Shown here piece by piece: positions 50,543 through 59,156 of a stretch of DNA of 64,000 bases. Under the pieces are notes generated by a model. The model was not told the origin of the DNA. It searched no databases and saw nothing but the letters and a program-made list of their open reading frames with translations. Source of the DNA: Rudanella lutea DSM 19387 (GTDB lineage Bacteria > Bacteroidota > Bacteroidia > Cytophagales > Spirosomataceae); NCBI RefSeq assembly GCF_000383955.1, contig NZ_KB913013.1, positions 5,751,844-5,815,843 on the forward strand, read 5' to 3'. Position numbers and translations under genes: made by a program. Positions within the stretch are counted from its first letter, which is position 1. Every line of letters begins with the position of its first letter.

Positions 50543-52393
50543 GCTATTTAAGGACACTAAGTTCTGTGAAGCATTAGACGAGGTGGTTAAAGTACTCCGC
50601 CAACGACAGCTCGAGGTTTCGTCTGGCTATTTTTATCCCTGATAACAAATCGGTCGGTGTATTTACGGCGGAATCAGAGCCTACGAAAGAGCATTAATGT
50701 AATTTTACTATTTTAGGTTTTCACTTACTAAACATCCCCCTGCTTGGTAATGGCCCTTAGCTGGACTGAAATTAAAGACCGCGCCCTACGTTTCGCCAAC
50801 GAATGGAAAACAGAAGCATCAGAAGATGCCGAAGCTAAATCGTTTTGGGACGACTTCTTCAACGTATTCGGCGTATCGCGCCGACGGTTGGCCCAATTTG
50901 AAAAAGCAGTCGAGCGGCCGGGTCGGAGCAAAGGCTTCGTCGATCTATTCTGGCCAGGCACATTGGTAGTCGAACACAAGTCGCGGGGACGTAGCTTAGA
51001 TGATGCATACAAACAAGCGGTCGATTACTTCATCGGGCTGAAAGATCATGAACTGCCTCGTTACGTTCTGGTGTCGGATTTCGCCCGTTTCAGGCTCTAC
51101 GACTTGGAAGAGAAATCGACAGTGGGTAGTGAACGTACCTACCACGAAATACCACTGGCCGAGCTGCACCAACACGTCAAGGAGTTCGGCTTCATGCTGG
51201 GTTATCAGAAACGTACATACAAAGAAGAGGACCCAGTCAACATCAAGGCGGCTCAGATGATGGGTAGCCTGCACGACAAACTTAAAGAGGTTGGTTACGA
51301 GGGGCACACGCTCGAAGTGTATCTGGTTCGGTTACTGTTCTGCCTATTTGCCGATGACACCAGTATCTTCGAAAAGGGCATCTTCCAGGACTACCTGGCG
51401 CAGAACACCCGCGAAGACGGCTTCGATCTGGGGCAGCAGATGGCTATGATGTTTCAGGTGCTCAACTCGCCCACCGACAAACGACCAAAGAACTTAGACG
51501 ATGCCCTGGCGCAGTTTCCTTACGTCAACGGTAAGCTATTCGCGGAGAACCTGACGATTCCTACGTTCGACCGGGAGATGCGGCAAATTCTGCTCGACTG
51601 CTGCGGGTTGGATTGGGGACGTATCTCGCCGGCAATCTTCGGTTCGCTGTTCCAGTCGGTCATGAACCCGGTCGAACGGCGCAACCTGGGGGCGCACTAT
51701 ACCTCGGAGAAGAATATCCTCAAGGTTATCAAGCCGCTGTTTCTGGATGAACTGTGGCTGGAGTTCCAAAGTGTACAAAATGACCGCAAGAAGCTGACGG
51801 CTTTCCACAAGAAATTGTCGGGCCTGCGGTTTCTGGACCCGGCTTGTGGCTGCGGCAACTTCCTAATCATTACGTATCGCGAATTGCGGATGCTGGAAGT
51901 CGAGGTTATCAAGGCGTTGCAGAAAGGACAGCAGTACGTGAGCGTTAACGACCTTGTGATCGTGGACGTGGACCGATTCTACGGCATCGAATACGAGGAA
52001 TTCCCAGCGCAGATCGCCCAGGTGGCCATGTGGCTCATCGACCACCAGATGAATATGCGGATATCCGAAGAATTCGGGCAATACTACATCCGGCTACCGC
52101 TCCGCAAGTCGGCGACCATCGTGCACGGCAACGCCCTCCGCACTGACTGGCAATCACTTCTGCCTAAACCTAAAGAAGGGGAAGAGCCAATCCGTTACAG
52201 CTACATCGTGGGGAATCCGCCTTTCATTGGTTCACGTTATACTTCCGATTTGCAAAAACAGGAGCTAAAAGAAATTTTTGTAGGGGTTGATGGGTCCGGA
52301 ATACTTGACTACGTATCAGGCTGGTATCTGAAAGCAGCGCAATACATTCATCAGATTGAATCAAAAACTGCGTTTGTTTCAACAAACTCGATC

Positions 52394-52403
52394 ACTCAAG
52401 GTG
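52394..52403 (+). repeat. Target-site duplication, left copy
   Basis: ACTCAAGGTG directly before the insertion sequence; identical to 53642-53651. Identity of both copies points to a recent insertion. Confidence 0.92.
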
Positions 52404-53641
52404 TAGGGCTTTTTCATAAAAGTAGGGATTGAGCGACCTTTGTGTTTTTTCTCCGACCAAAGAGATTCTTCACCTATGATTGCCCAATCCCAAAAAACGA
52501 AGTTAGCCGCTACTGCCAGTTTTTGCAAAATCACCTGCCAGATAGCCGCGACAATCGAGGCAAACGCCATGACTTAGCCTTTGTGCTGACTGGATTGCTG
52601 TGGGCCTTACTGCGCTCAGGAGGCCAGCTAAGTCTGAGTAAGTTACACCGTTGGCTGGTACGCGAACACGACTGGTTAGTCAAGCAAACTGGACAAGCTA
52701 GCAGAAAGCCCATTTCTGATCCACAACTTCGGCGGGTGCTGGCAGGCTTGGACTATACCTGTTATAATACGCTTAACGCGCAGTTTTTTAACTGGTCACA
52801 AACCCAAACTGGGGTGTGGTACAGTGTGGATGGCAAAGAACTACGCGGCAGCATCGACTCAGTAGGCGGCCAAAAGCGCGGCCAGGCGATCGTGCAGTTA
52901 GTGTGCCATGAAGATAGCCAAGCTCAGTTGATGGGCTATTATGAAGGGGACAAAGAGTCGGAACGCAAGGTGGTCGCTGCTTACTTTAAAGCACTACCCG
53001 TGAGTGCGTTAGCAGGTCGTCGTTTTACACTGGATGCCTTGCACCTCACACCTGAGTTGTTGACTTGGCTGCATGGCGGAGGGAGTGGTTATTTAGTCGG
53101 AGCAAAAGCCAATCAGGCCCAGTTGCTGGGGCAACTTACGGCCTGGTCCAATCAGGCTGCCATCACTCAATCCATGGAATGGACCAAAGCTCATGGCCGT
53201 CTGGAAAAGCGGTCGTATCGGCTCTACCCCTTGCCGAGTTGGTTGCTGGAAGAGCGGTGGCAAGGGGCGGGTTTGTGCACGCTAATTGTGGTGGAACGCC
53301 ACACTACGCGCTTGAAGGACGGTCAGATCAGGCAAGAGCAGGCCTATTTTGTGAGTAATCTGCCGCATACGGATACAGGCCTATGTCGAGCGATTCGCGA
53401 GCATTGGGTGATTGAAGCCGATCACCATGTGCGGGATACGACTGCTGGCGAAGATGGGCTGCGTTGTGGGCATGGGGCTCGGCTTCGGACGGTATCGAGC
53501 CTGTTAACGGTTGGGATCAACTTACTGCGTGCTGAAGATCGAAGGGGCAACCTGCGAGCCTACTGGGAAGACTGCACGGCCAGTCGAGAGCGGGCAATGG
53601 CTTGTTGGAAACCCAGTTAATCGTTTTATGAAAAAGCCCTG
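52404..53641 (+). mobile_element. ISAs1-family insertion sequence, 1238 bp
   Basis: Terminal inverted repeats: left TAGGGCTTTTTCATAAAA from 52404, right (reverse complement from 53641) CAGGGCTTTTTCATAAAA, matching 17 of 18. Flanked by 10-bp direct repeats ACTCAAGGTG. It contains one transposase gene. Length, ends and duplication size fit the ISAs1 family. It sits in the methylase region of the type IIL gene. Confidence 0.93.
52442..53620 (+). CDS. ISAs1-family transposase
   Basis: 392 residues, start GTG 52442, 38 bp inside the left end. The N-terminal region has PIPKNEVSRYCQFL... and DLAFVLTGLLWALLRSGGQLSLSKLHRWL typical of the family (DDE_Tnp_1-associated). Catalytic region: YSVDGKELRGS, FTLDALHLTPELL, and the C-terminal AIREHWVIEADHHVRDTTAGED, the usual HW.IE..HH..D..F.ED-like motif. 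Intact, so the element may be active. Confidence 0.92.
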   Translation: MFFLRPKRFFTYDCPIPKNEVSRYCQFLQNHLPDSRDNRGKRHDLAFVLTGLLWALLRSGGQLSLSKLHRWLVREHDWLVKQTGQASRKPISDPQLRRVLAGLDYTCYNTLNAQFFNWSQTQTGVWYSVDGKELRGSIDSVGGQKRGQAIVQLVCHEDSQAQLMGYYEGDKESERKVVAAYFKALPVSALAGRRFTLDALHLTPELLTWLHGGGSGYLVGAKANQAQLLGQLTAWSNQAAITQSMEWTKAHGRLEKRSYRLYPLPSWLLEERWQGAGLCTLIVVERHTTRLKDGQIRQEQAYFVSNLPHTDTGLCRAIREHWVIEADHHVRDTTAGEDGLRCGHGARLRTVSSLLTVGINLLRAEDRRGNLRAYWEDCTASRERAMACWKPS

Positions 53642-53651
53642 ACTCAAGGTG
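53642..53651 (+). repeat. Target-site duplication, right copy
   Basis: ACTCAAGGTG immediately after the insertion sequence; pairs with 52394-52403. Confidence 0.92.
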
Positions 53652-54831
53652 AACAAGTTGGAGTATTGTGGGGAGAAATGTTGAGGAAGTATAATATCAA
53701 AATTCATTTCGCCCATCAAACATTCAAGTGGAATAATGAGGCTAAAGGTAATGCGGCTGTGTACTGCGTTATCATCGGTTTTGCAGGTTATGACACTACT
53801 GTCAAACATCTGTACCACTATGACGATATCAAAGGCGACCCAACAGTACTAACCGTAAAAAATATCAATCCGTATTTGGTTGAGGGAAACGACGTTATCA
53901 TTTCCCGTCGGCAAAAACCGCTTTGTGCTGTACCTGAAATAGGTATTGGTAATCAGCCAATTGATGGTGGAAACTATCTTTTCACAACCGAAAAAAAGGA
54001 ACTGTTCATTATACAGGAACCACAATCGAAAAAATGGTTTCGCCGGTGGTTAGGTTCTGATGAGTTTATCAACGGTTATGAGCGATGGTGTCTTTGGTTG
54101 GGCGACTGTCCGCCTGGCGAACTCAGACAAATGCCGGAAGCAATGAAACGGGTGCAAGCTGTTCGTTCAATGCGTTCTGCAAGTAGTAGGGCATCTACAA
54201 AGAAGCTTGCAAATACACCGACAAGATTTCAAGTAGAAAACATGCCAAAGAGCAGCTACCTAATTGTTCCTGAAGTTTCTTCAGAACGTAGGCGCTATAT
54301 TCCGATTGGCTACGAAAGCCCCGAAACGCTTTCCAGCAATCTGGTCAAGATTGTACCGAATGCCAGTTTATTTCATTTCGGCGTGCTGACTTCAGAGATG
54401 CACATGACGTGGGTACGTTACGTGTGTGGCCGGTTAAAAAGCGACTACCGATACTCAAAAGACATCGTTTACAACAACTTCCCGTGGCCACAGTCGCCGA
54501 CCGACAAGCAGGTTAAAGACGTAGAAGCAGCCGCGCAGAAGGTACTCGACGTGCGGGCCTCATTTGTTGGCAGTAGCCTGGCCGATCTCTACGATCCGCT
54601 GACCATGCCGCCCGCGCTGGTCAAAGCACACCAGGACCTCGACCGGGCCGTCGACCAATGCTACCGCAAGCAAGCTTTCACTAACGAGACCCGCCGGATC
54701 GAGTATCTGTTCGAGTTATACGATCAGTATACGGCTCCGCTCGTAGCTGCGGCAGGAGTAGGCGGGAAGAAAAAGTCTAAAACAGTTAAAAGCCTTGTAT
54801 AAATCAATTAATCCGTAATCAATAAAGCACT

Positions 54832-55740
54832 ATGATTGTTGATCCAAAACTGTTTTTCAAAACTTATCTCAAAAACTACCATAGGCATAAGGCAATTTAT
54901 TTGAAAGAGTTGCTCGACAACCTGAGCCGGTATGAAGATGCCATATTGACCACCGATCATCTTCATGAAAACCGGGCGGAGTTACAGCTTACGCTCCGTA
55001 GCGATCTTCGGCAGACCTACTTCCACGCAATAGAAACCTTTTTTGAATTGTTCTTCGCTCTAAAGCCTATAAACGGCCACCTCCAGGACGACCAATCGGT
55101 AATGGTCAGACTCACGAATGCAAAATGGCAGGACAACTATAAAATGATTCGGGATATAGCCGAAAACGACGCTGCTTTGAATTTTCTGGACGAGCAAATC
55201 ACCTTCCAAGGGCACACAATCAGCGCAGCCCACTATTTATTCTATCCCTGTATCTCCCCAACCGGTAAGTTACCAGAGGATCTTTTTAAGCACATCCGGG
55301 AAAGCCTTGACGCGGCAAAATACGGGATTCGCATGATCGCGTCGGACTTCATTGACCGCGAGGAATACAACGCTTATAAACATGGTCTTCGGTTAATACC
55401 GGCTTCGCAGAAGCTGATGCTGGCAGACCCGGAGACAATGGAAGTCCGCATCGAGTGGGACATTAGTCAGTCAATGTCGTACTACGTAAAAGCTAAGAAG
55501 CCGGGCAGTGTGCGAATTGAAACGAAACTGTTTGATTCGGAGCGTGACTTTAAAATGACCCTTTTCTGCGCAAATCTCATCTACAACATGGTTTACTACC
55601 GTCAGGTGATGATGTACAAACCTGACGACGAAACCACCCATTTTGCCATTCACTTCTTCGATAAAGAAGGGATTGAAGACTGCGAGAAAATCAACGTATC
55701 CATTCAGAATCTTGTTTTTTCTTTTGAGCAGACCGATTAA
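54832..55740 (+). CDS. Uncharacterised protein downstream of the type IIL gene
   Basis: 302 residues, 29 bp after the restriction-modification gene. Helical N-half (FFKTYLKNYHRHKAIYLKELLDNLSRYEDAIL; LRQTYFHAIETFFELFFAL, HEPN-like in appearance) and a C-half with alternating strands (SMSYYVKAKKPGSVRIETKLFDS, TTHFAIHFFD). I do not recognise the family. Position suggests an accessory role in the defence locus, but that is inference. Confidence 0.5.
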   Translation: MIVDPKLFFKTYLKNYHRHKAIYLKELLDNLSRYEDAILTTDHLHENRAELQLTLRSDLRQTYFHAIETFFELFFALKPINGHLQDDQSVMVRLTNAKWQDNYKMIRDIAENDAALNFLDEQITFQGHTISAAHYLFYPCISPTGKLPEDLFKHIRESLDAAKYGIRMIASDFIDREEYNAYKHGLRLIPASQKLMLADPETMEVRIEWDISQSMSYYVKAKKPGSVRIETKLFDSERDFKMTLFCANLIYNMVYYRQVMMYKPDDETTHFAIHFFDKEGIEDCEKINVSIQNLVFSFEQTD

Positions 55741-55770
55741 TTGGTGCTAACACCGTAACTAATTCCGATC

Positions 55771-56169
55771 ATGGCAAAATCATTTCTAAACGGGCTGTTC
55801 AGTCTTATTTTAGGCCAAGCCGAAGATAAAGCCCGTTCCGTGTCAGAAGAATACCTGACAACCGGCCGTCAGGGGCGTTCAACGACCCTAAAGATTCGGC
55901 ACTCAGTCGAGACTATCTTAGAGAAACACCGGTACGCCAAGATTGGCAAGACCGTACAACCTGCCAAACGGTTCCAGGCAACTGACTACCGGGAGTATCA
56001 GACGATGTATCTGGTGTATAAGACGAGCAGCGATGCGTTCATTTGCCACTACGAGTCCTACTTCATCAAGGCATTTGCCCAGCGGCTCGATAACAAGCAC
56101 GAAAACAGTACCGGTCGCCTGGCACAGATCAACGGCATGAACTACCTGTACGTTGTAGTAGCGGATTAA
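55771..56169 (+). CDS. Small protein with GIY-YIG-like pattern
   Basis: 132 residues. The segment HRYAKIGKTVQPAKRFQATDYREYQTMYLVYKTSSDAFICHYESYFIKAF (given as consecutive parts: KIGKTVQPAKRF, then YQTMYLVYKT, then CHYESYFI) resembles a GIY-YIG nuclease fold: K-IGKT, Arg on the next helix, and a Glu in the metal-site position. The first Tyr strand is not clearly seen. Alternatively an unrelated small plasmid protein. 30 bp after the previous gene. Confidence 0.4.
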   Translation: MAKSFLNGLFSLILGQAEDKARSVSEEYLTTGRQGRSTTLKIRHSVETILEKHRYAKIGKTVQPAKRFQATDYREYQTMYLVYKTSSDAFICHYESYFIKAFAQRLDNKHENSTGRLAQINGMNYLYVVVAD

Positions 56170-56202
56170 ACCCGCGCTTTAACTATGAACTGTGTTAACG
56201 AG

Positions 56203-57192
56203 TCAAGCATTTGGCAAAGAAAATTTTGTCGGCCGCTCGGCGGTCCGATTGTAATCTTTCTCAAAGCTCCTCCCTGATTTAGCAATGGCGAAGGCCTGTT
56301 TGAGCAACTTGTTAGCGACCGCCATCAATGCCTGACGCTTGGCTTTACCCTTCTGCAACAGCCGCTCATACAAGGCTTTGGCGGGCGCATTGAAGCGCAT
56401 GGCTGACCAGGTAGCCATATAAATGGCTTTGCGAACACGGGCGGTGCCCATCTTGCAGATGCGGGCCGGGCGGTTGATCGACTTGCCCGACTGGTGAATC
56501 CGCGGAGCCAGCCCCACATAGGCAATAAGCTGTTTGGCTGTGGCGAAGCCCGCAAAGCCCTGAGTCAAGCCGATGAGCAGCATCGCTGTCTTGGGGCCGA
56601 TACCGGGAATAGTTTGTAGGCGTTCAAACAGATCGCCATGATGTTGTTCAACCAGCCGACGCAATTCGGTCTCCAACTTGTCGATTTGGGTTTGTAACTG
56701 GGTCAGCATCGTTGTCAGCCCTGCATCGACTAAGTCAGTTTTGACCACTTGCCGCTGTTGTTGCTGGGCAAAATTATCCAGTGAACGGTACTGCTTGTTG
56801 AACTGATTGAGCAGGGCGAAGAGTTGGCGAATCTGTTGACTATGAGTTGGTTGTGGTTGCCAAAGAGGTGGTCTCATCTGCTGACCGTACGCCGACAGCA
56901 ACCGAGCATCGGCGGCATCGGTTTTAGCCCGGCGTAATTGCATGGCCCCGTAGTGGTTTAGGCTCAGGGGGTTGATGACCGAAACAGGGATGCCCTGCTG
57001 ATGGAGGAAACTGGCCAGTCCTAACGAGTAAACACCGGTATACTCCAGGATACAATGGGCCTGGGGCGGCAACAGGGTCTGTAGTTTTTGCCAGCCTGTT
57101 TCGTCGTTGGTCAGGGCAGCATGGGCCTGATCAGGCCAGTAAGCGTCAAACGTATCTTTGGCCATGTCCAGGCCCACATAAATCGTTTCCAT
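56203..57192 (-). CDS. IS110-family transposase (DEDD type)
   Basis: 329 residues from ATG 57192 (METIYVGLDMAKDTFDAYW); the longer frame to 57261 runs into the non-coding end. N-terminal DEDD RuvC-like domain: GLDMAKDTFDA, ILEYTGVYS, KTDAADARLLSAY. C-terminal Tnp20 domain with IPGIGPKTAMLLIG, AYVGLAPRIHQSGKS and a conserved Ser in the same block. IS110 enzymes insert without inverted repeats and are guided by a bridge RNA from the non-coding end of the element. Ends of this element cannot be fixed by eye. Confidence 0.9.
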   Translation of the reverse strand: METIYVGLDMAKDTFDAYWPDQAHAALTNDETGWQKLQTLLPPQAHCILEYTGVYSLGLASFLHQQGIPVSVINPLSLNHYGAMQLRRAKTDAADARLLSAYGQQMRPPLWQPQPTHSQQIRQLFALLNQFNKQYRSLDNFAQQQQRQVVKTDLVDAGLTTMLTQLQTQIDKLETELRRLVEQHHGDLFERLQTIPGIGPKTAMLLIGLTQGFAGFATAKQLIAYVGLAPRIHQSGKSINRPARICKMGTARVRKAIYMATWSAMRFNAPAKALYERLLQKGKAKRQALMAVANKLLKQAFAIAKSGRSFEKDYNRTAERPTKFSLPNA

Positions 57193-57442
57193 GAGCGAAC
57201 TGATAACGAATTGATTAAAGGTGACGAGTCTGCTGCAGGGCCCTATCAATCTTGAAAGCAAGCTCGAAGCCTACGCGGCCCGGCCCATTGAACTGTTCAA
57301 GGTTTACAACAAAGTGACAGCCGGGACTTACATAGTTTACAGTCTTGGTGGACCAATGAAAACGAATAGTCTTGATCCGGCTGTCGATCAACCCGTCGGT
57401 TGAGGTCTTGACCAAACAAAATTTGCTTTAGACAAACTTAAG
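57193..57442 (-). other. Non-coding region upstream of the IS110 transposase; possible bridge RNA locus
   Basis: 250 bp between the transposase start and the next gene. In IS110-group elements the segment upstream of the transposase carries the left end and the bridge RNA. A 60-codon frame on the plus strand (57221-57403, ESKLEAYAARPIELFKVYNKVTAG region) is probably chance or the tail of an interrupted gene. No inverted repeats seen. Confidence 0.35.
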
Positions 57443-59065
57443 ATGGAAAACAAGCAGCGTGAGGAAACGCAATATGCCAAAAACATAAAGGGGGAAGAGT
57501 TTCATATTTCTGAGGTAGAACGGGGCCGTAAGGGGTACTACTGCATCGACTGTGAAGGGGAGATGGTAGCCTGCCACAGCGATTATGATAGAAGCTGGTA
57601 CTTCAGGCATCACGTTACCGACGTCAAGATCGAACGCAAATGCACGTTCTCAAACGAAACCTACCGGCACCGAATCGCTAAAGATATCCTACAGCGCATC
57701 AAGCAAATCAAGGTGCCGGCCATTGACAAATACGCGCCCAAAGGCACAGACGGTATGATGCGGCTGAAAGAAGCCCAAGTAATTCATGGCCATACAGTCG
57801 GCATCGAATACCAATTTTATGAAGATGAAGCCGGCCAAATTCGGTGGATGAGCAAACCAGATTGGGAAAGAACCGAGCCATCCAAGAAGAAGCGGCACAT
57901 CATCCAGCCCGACGTAACCTTCTTCGACCATCATGGAAAGCCAATTCTGTTCGTCGAAATAGTCGCCACACACAAACCCGATGAAGAAAAGCTACTGAAG
58001 TTAGAGCGGCTGTGCATCGACACTGTATCTGTCACTATACCCAAGGAGTCGGCCACGGCCATTGAACAGATTTTTTACCATACCGACCGGACCAAATGGC
58101 TTTACAATCATGAAGAACGAACCGCTCGATACGTATCAGTTTCCGGTAGAAATACAAAAGAGGTACCACCGATTGATCAACTCCAAAGACGACTTCTTGA
58201 GGAGTCTGTCAACTGCCGAGCGACGGAGATTGGAAACCTTATACGCGCAATTGAACGCTGCCTGGAAAGTGAACAATACCGAGCAGTTGAGCAGCACCTT
58301 AACGCGGAAATATCACGCGTTACGGACATCGCAGCACGAGCTGAGCAACAACTGCTCAGCCTTCAGGCATCGCACCAGAAACGACTTGAAAAAACGGTTC
58401 GTGGCCGCTTACTCCCACTTGCAAAAGCGGCAAGAAGAGTGTCGTCGGCGGAGCGAGCAGTTAAAGCAAGACGTAAGAACCTGGAAAGCCGATATCATAA
58501 AAAAAGATATGAACTGGTCCGCGCAGAAGCGGAATATCGACCGGACTGCCAGGACGAACTTGAGCGAATTGCAAAGAATCTCGTCGAACTTGGAGCAGGA
58601 GACGGCTCGATACCAGAACGCCAAGAACAACTTGCAGCAGAAACAGCAAGAACTGACGAACGAATTGGAGAAGCAAAACGAGCAACAGCAGAAGTTCTAC
58701 GACGAACAGAAGCGTTGCCAGATGAATTCCGACAAGCTGAGGTTAGCATGGTCCAAACGTATCGCCAGCAAAAAAAGGCTGTCGGAACAGATTTTAGACG
58801 ACAAGCGCAGGCAGATGAAGAAGCTGACGGACGAGTACGAGCGGAGCTTAGAGAACGACACGAAGGCTACCGAAGAGCAGTGGCTAAAGCAGTTACGCGA
58901 GCAGATGGCGAACGAACTGAGCGACTGTCACCTCGAATTATTGAACTGGTTAAGGCAAGGGGACTTATCGTCGATACATCGCCGAAGTACGCTACTTTCC
59001 AAAGAATCCGAACAGCTTACGAGGCTCTTAAATCAGGGACTTATAAGAGTTGGCATCAGCCTTGA
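57443..59065 (+). CDS. CoiA-like nuclease-domain protein with coiled-coil, possibly frameshifted
   Basis: 540 residues in this frame. The N-terminal 220 residues are CoiA/DUF6035-like: a zinc-finger-like part (GYYCIDCEGEMVACH, WYFRHH, RKCTF), then a PD-(D/E)XK core IIQPDVTFFDHHGKPILFVEIVATH. Residues about 240-310 (LQRRLLEESVNCRATEIGNLI, RCLESEQYRAVEQHL) look like natural continuation. From about 58500 on, third-position G/C drops in this frame but is high in the +1 frame (ORF 58110-59114), which reads as a better coiled coil. So the true protein may switch frame in 58330-58560, or two genes overlap. Not resolved here. Confidence 0.6.
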   Translation: MENKQREETQYAKNIKGEEFHISEVERGRKGYYCIDCEGEMVACHSDYDRSWYFRHHVTDVKIERKCTFSNETYRHRIAKDILQRIKQIKVPAIDKYAPKGTDGMMRLKEAQVIHGHTVGIEYQFYEDEAGQIRWMSKPDWERTEPSKKKRHIIQPDVTFFDHHGKPILFVEIVATHKPDEEKLLKLERLCIDTVSVTIPKESATAIEQIFYHTDRTKWLYNHEERTARYVSVSGRNTKEVPPIDQLQRRLLEESVNCRATEIGNLIRAIERCLESEQYRAVEQHLNAEISRVTDIAARAEQQLLSLQASHQKRLEKTVRGRLLPLAKAARRVSSAERAVKARRKNLESRYHKKRYELVRAEAEYRPDCQDELERIAKNLVELGAGDGSIPERQEQLAAETARTDERIGEAKRATAEVLRRTEALPDEFRQAEVSMVQTYRQQKKAVGTDFRRQAQADEEADGRVRAELRERHEGYRRAVAKAVTRADGERTERLSPRIIELVKARGLIVDTSPKYATFQRIRTAYEALKSGTYKSWHQP

Positions 59066-59114
59066 TAGCTTTTTAGCAATGTCAGATGCGCAAGAGCACG
59101 TTGCAGGCTCGTAA
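58110..59114 (+). CDS. Overlapping long ORF, coiled-coil protein or frameshifted C-terminus of the CoiA-like gene
   Basis: 334 residues in a different frame from 57443-59065 and overlapping it by 956 bp. From ATG 58110 it reads MKNEPLDTYQFPVEIQKRY and then a long coiled coil rich in Gln, Lys and Glu with Leu heptads (LSELQRISSNLEQETARYQ, LQQKQQELTNELEKQNEQQQ). Codon bias in the second half fits this frame (third positions mostly G/C). It ends 43 bp before the DUF4297 gene. Either the real end of a frameshifted CoiA-like protein, or an independent nested gene. Confidence 0.5.
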   Translation: MKNEPLDTYQFPVEIQKRYHRLINSKDDFLRSLSTAERRRLETLYAQLNAAWKVNNTEQLSSTLTRKYHALRTSQHELSNNCSAFRHRTRNDLKKRFVAAYSHLQKRQEECRRRSEQLKQDVRTWKADIIKKDMNWSAQKRNIDRTARTNLSELQRISSNLEQETARYQNAKNNLQQKQQELTNELEKQNEQQQKFYDEQKRCQMNSDKLRLAWSKRIASKKRLSEQILDDKRRQMKKLTDEYERSLENDTKATEEQWLKQLREQMANELSDCHLELLNWLRQGDLSSIHRRSTLLSKESEQLTRLLNQGLIRVGISLDSFLAMSDAQEHVAGS

Positions 59115-59156
59115 CCTGTAAGCAGCTATCCTATCACTTGAAATCTAACCTTTTTG

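Larger units (their letters stand above)
50750..54802 (+). pseudogene. Type IIL restriction-modification enzyme (MmeI-like), interrupted by an insertion sequence
   Basis: Starts ATG 50750 (MALSWTEIKDRALRFANEW). N-part: nuclease-like region (KSFWDDFFNVFGVSRRR, DLFWPGTLVVEHKSRGRS with Asp...Glu-x-Lys), helical spacer, then an N6-adenine methylase domain with FLDPACGCGNFLI (SAM motif I) and YIVGNPPFIG (NPPF motif IV). The frame breaks at STNSITQG, where the IS enters, and resumes at 53652 with EQVGVLWGEML. Removing 52404-53651 (IS plus one target copy, 1248 bp) restores one frame of 934 residues, close to MmeI length. The C-part (RWLGSDEFINGYERWCLWLGD, SSERRRYIPIGY) is the target-recognition region. 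MmeI-type enzymes cut and methylate with one polypeptide; this copy must be inactive unless the IS leaves precisely. Confidence 0.9.

Noticed and set aside
57221-57403. 60-codon plus-strand ORF between IS110 and the CoiA-like gene
   Set aside because: Too short, no family, and it lies where the non-coding end of the IS is expected; it might be a gene remnant but cannot be supported.
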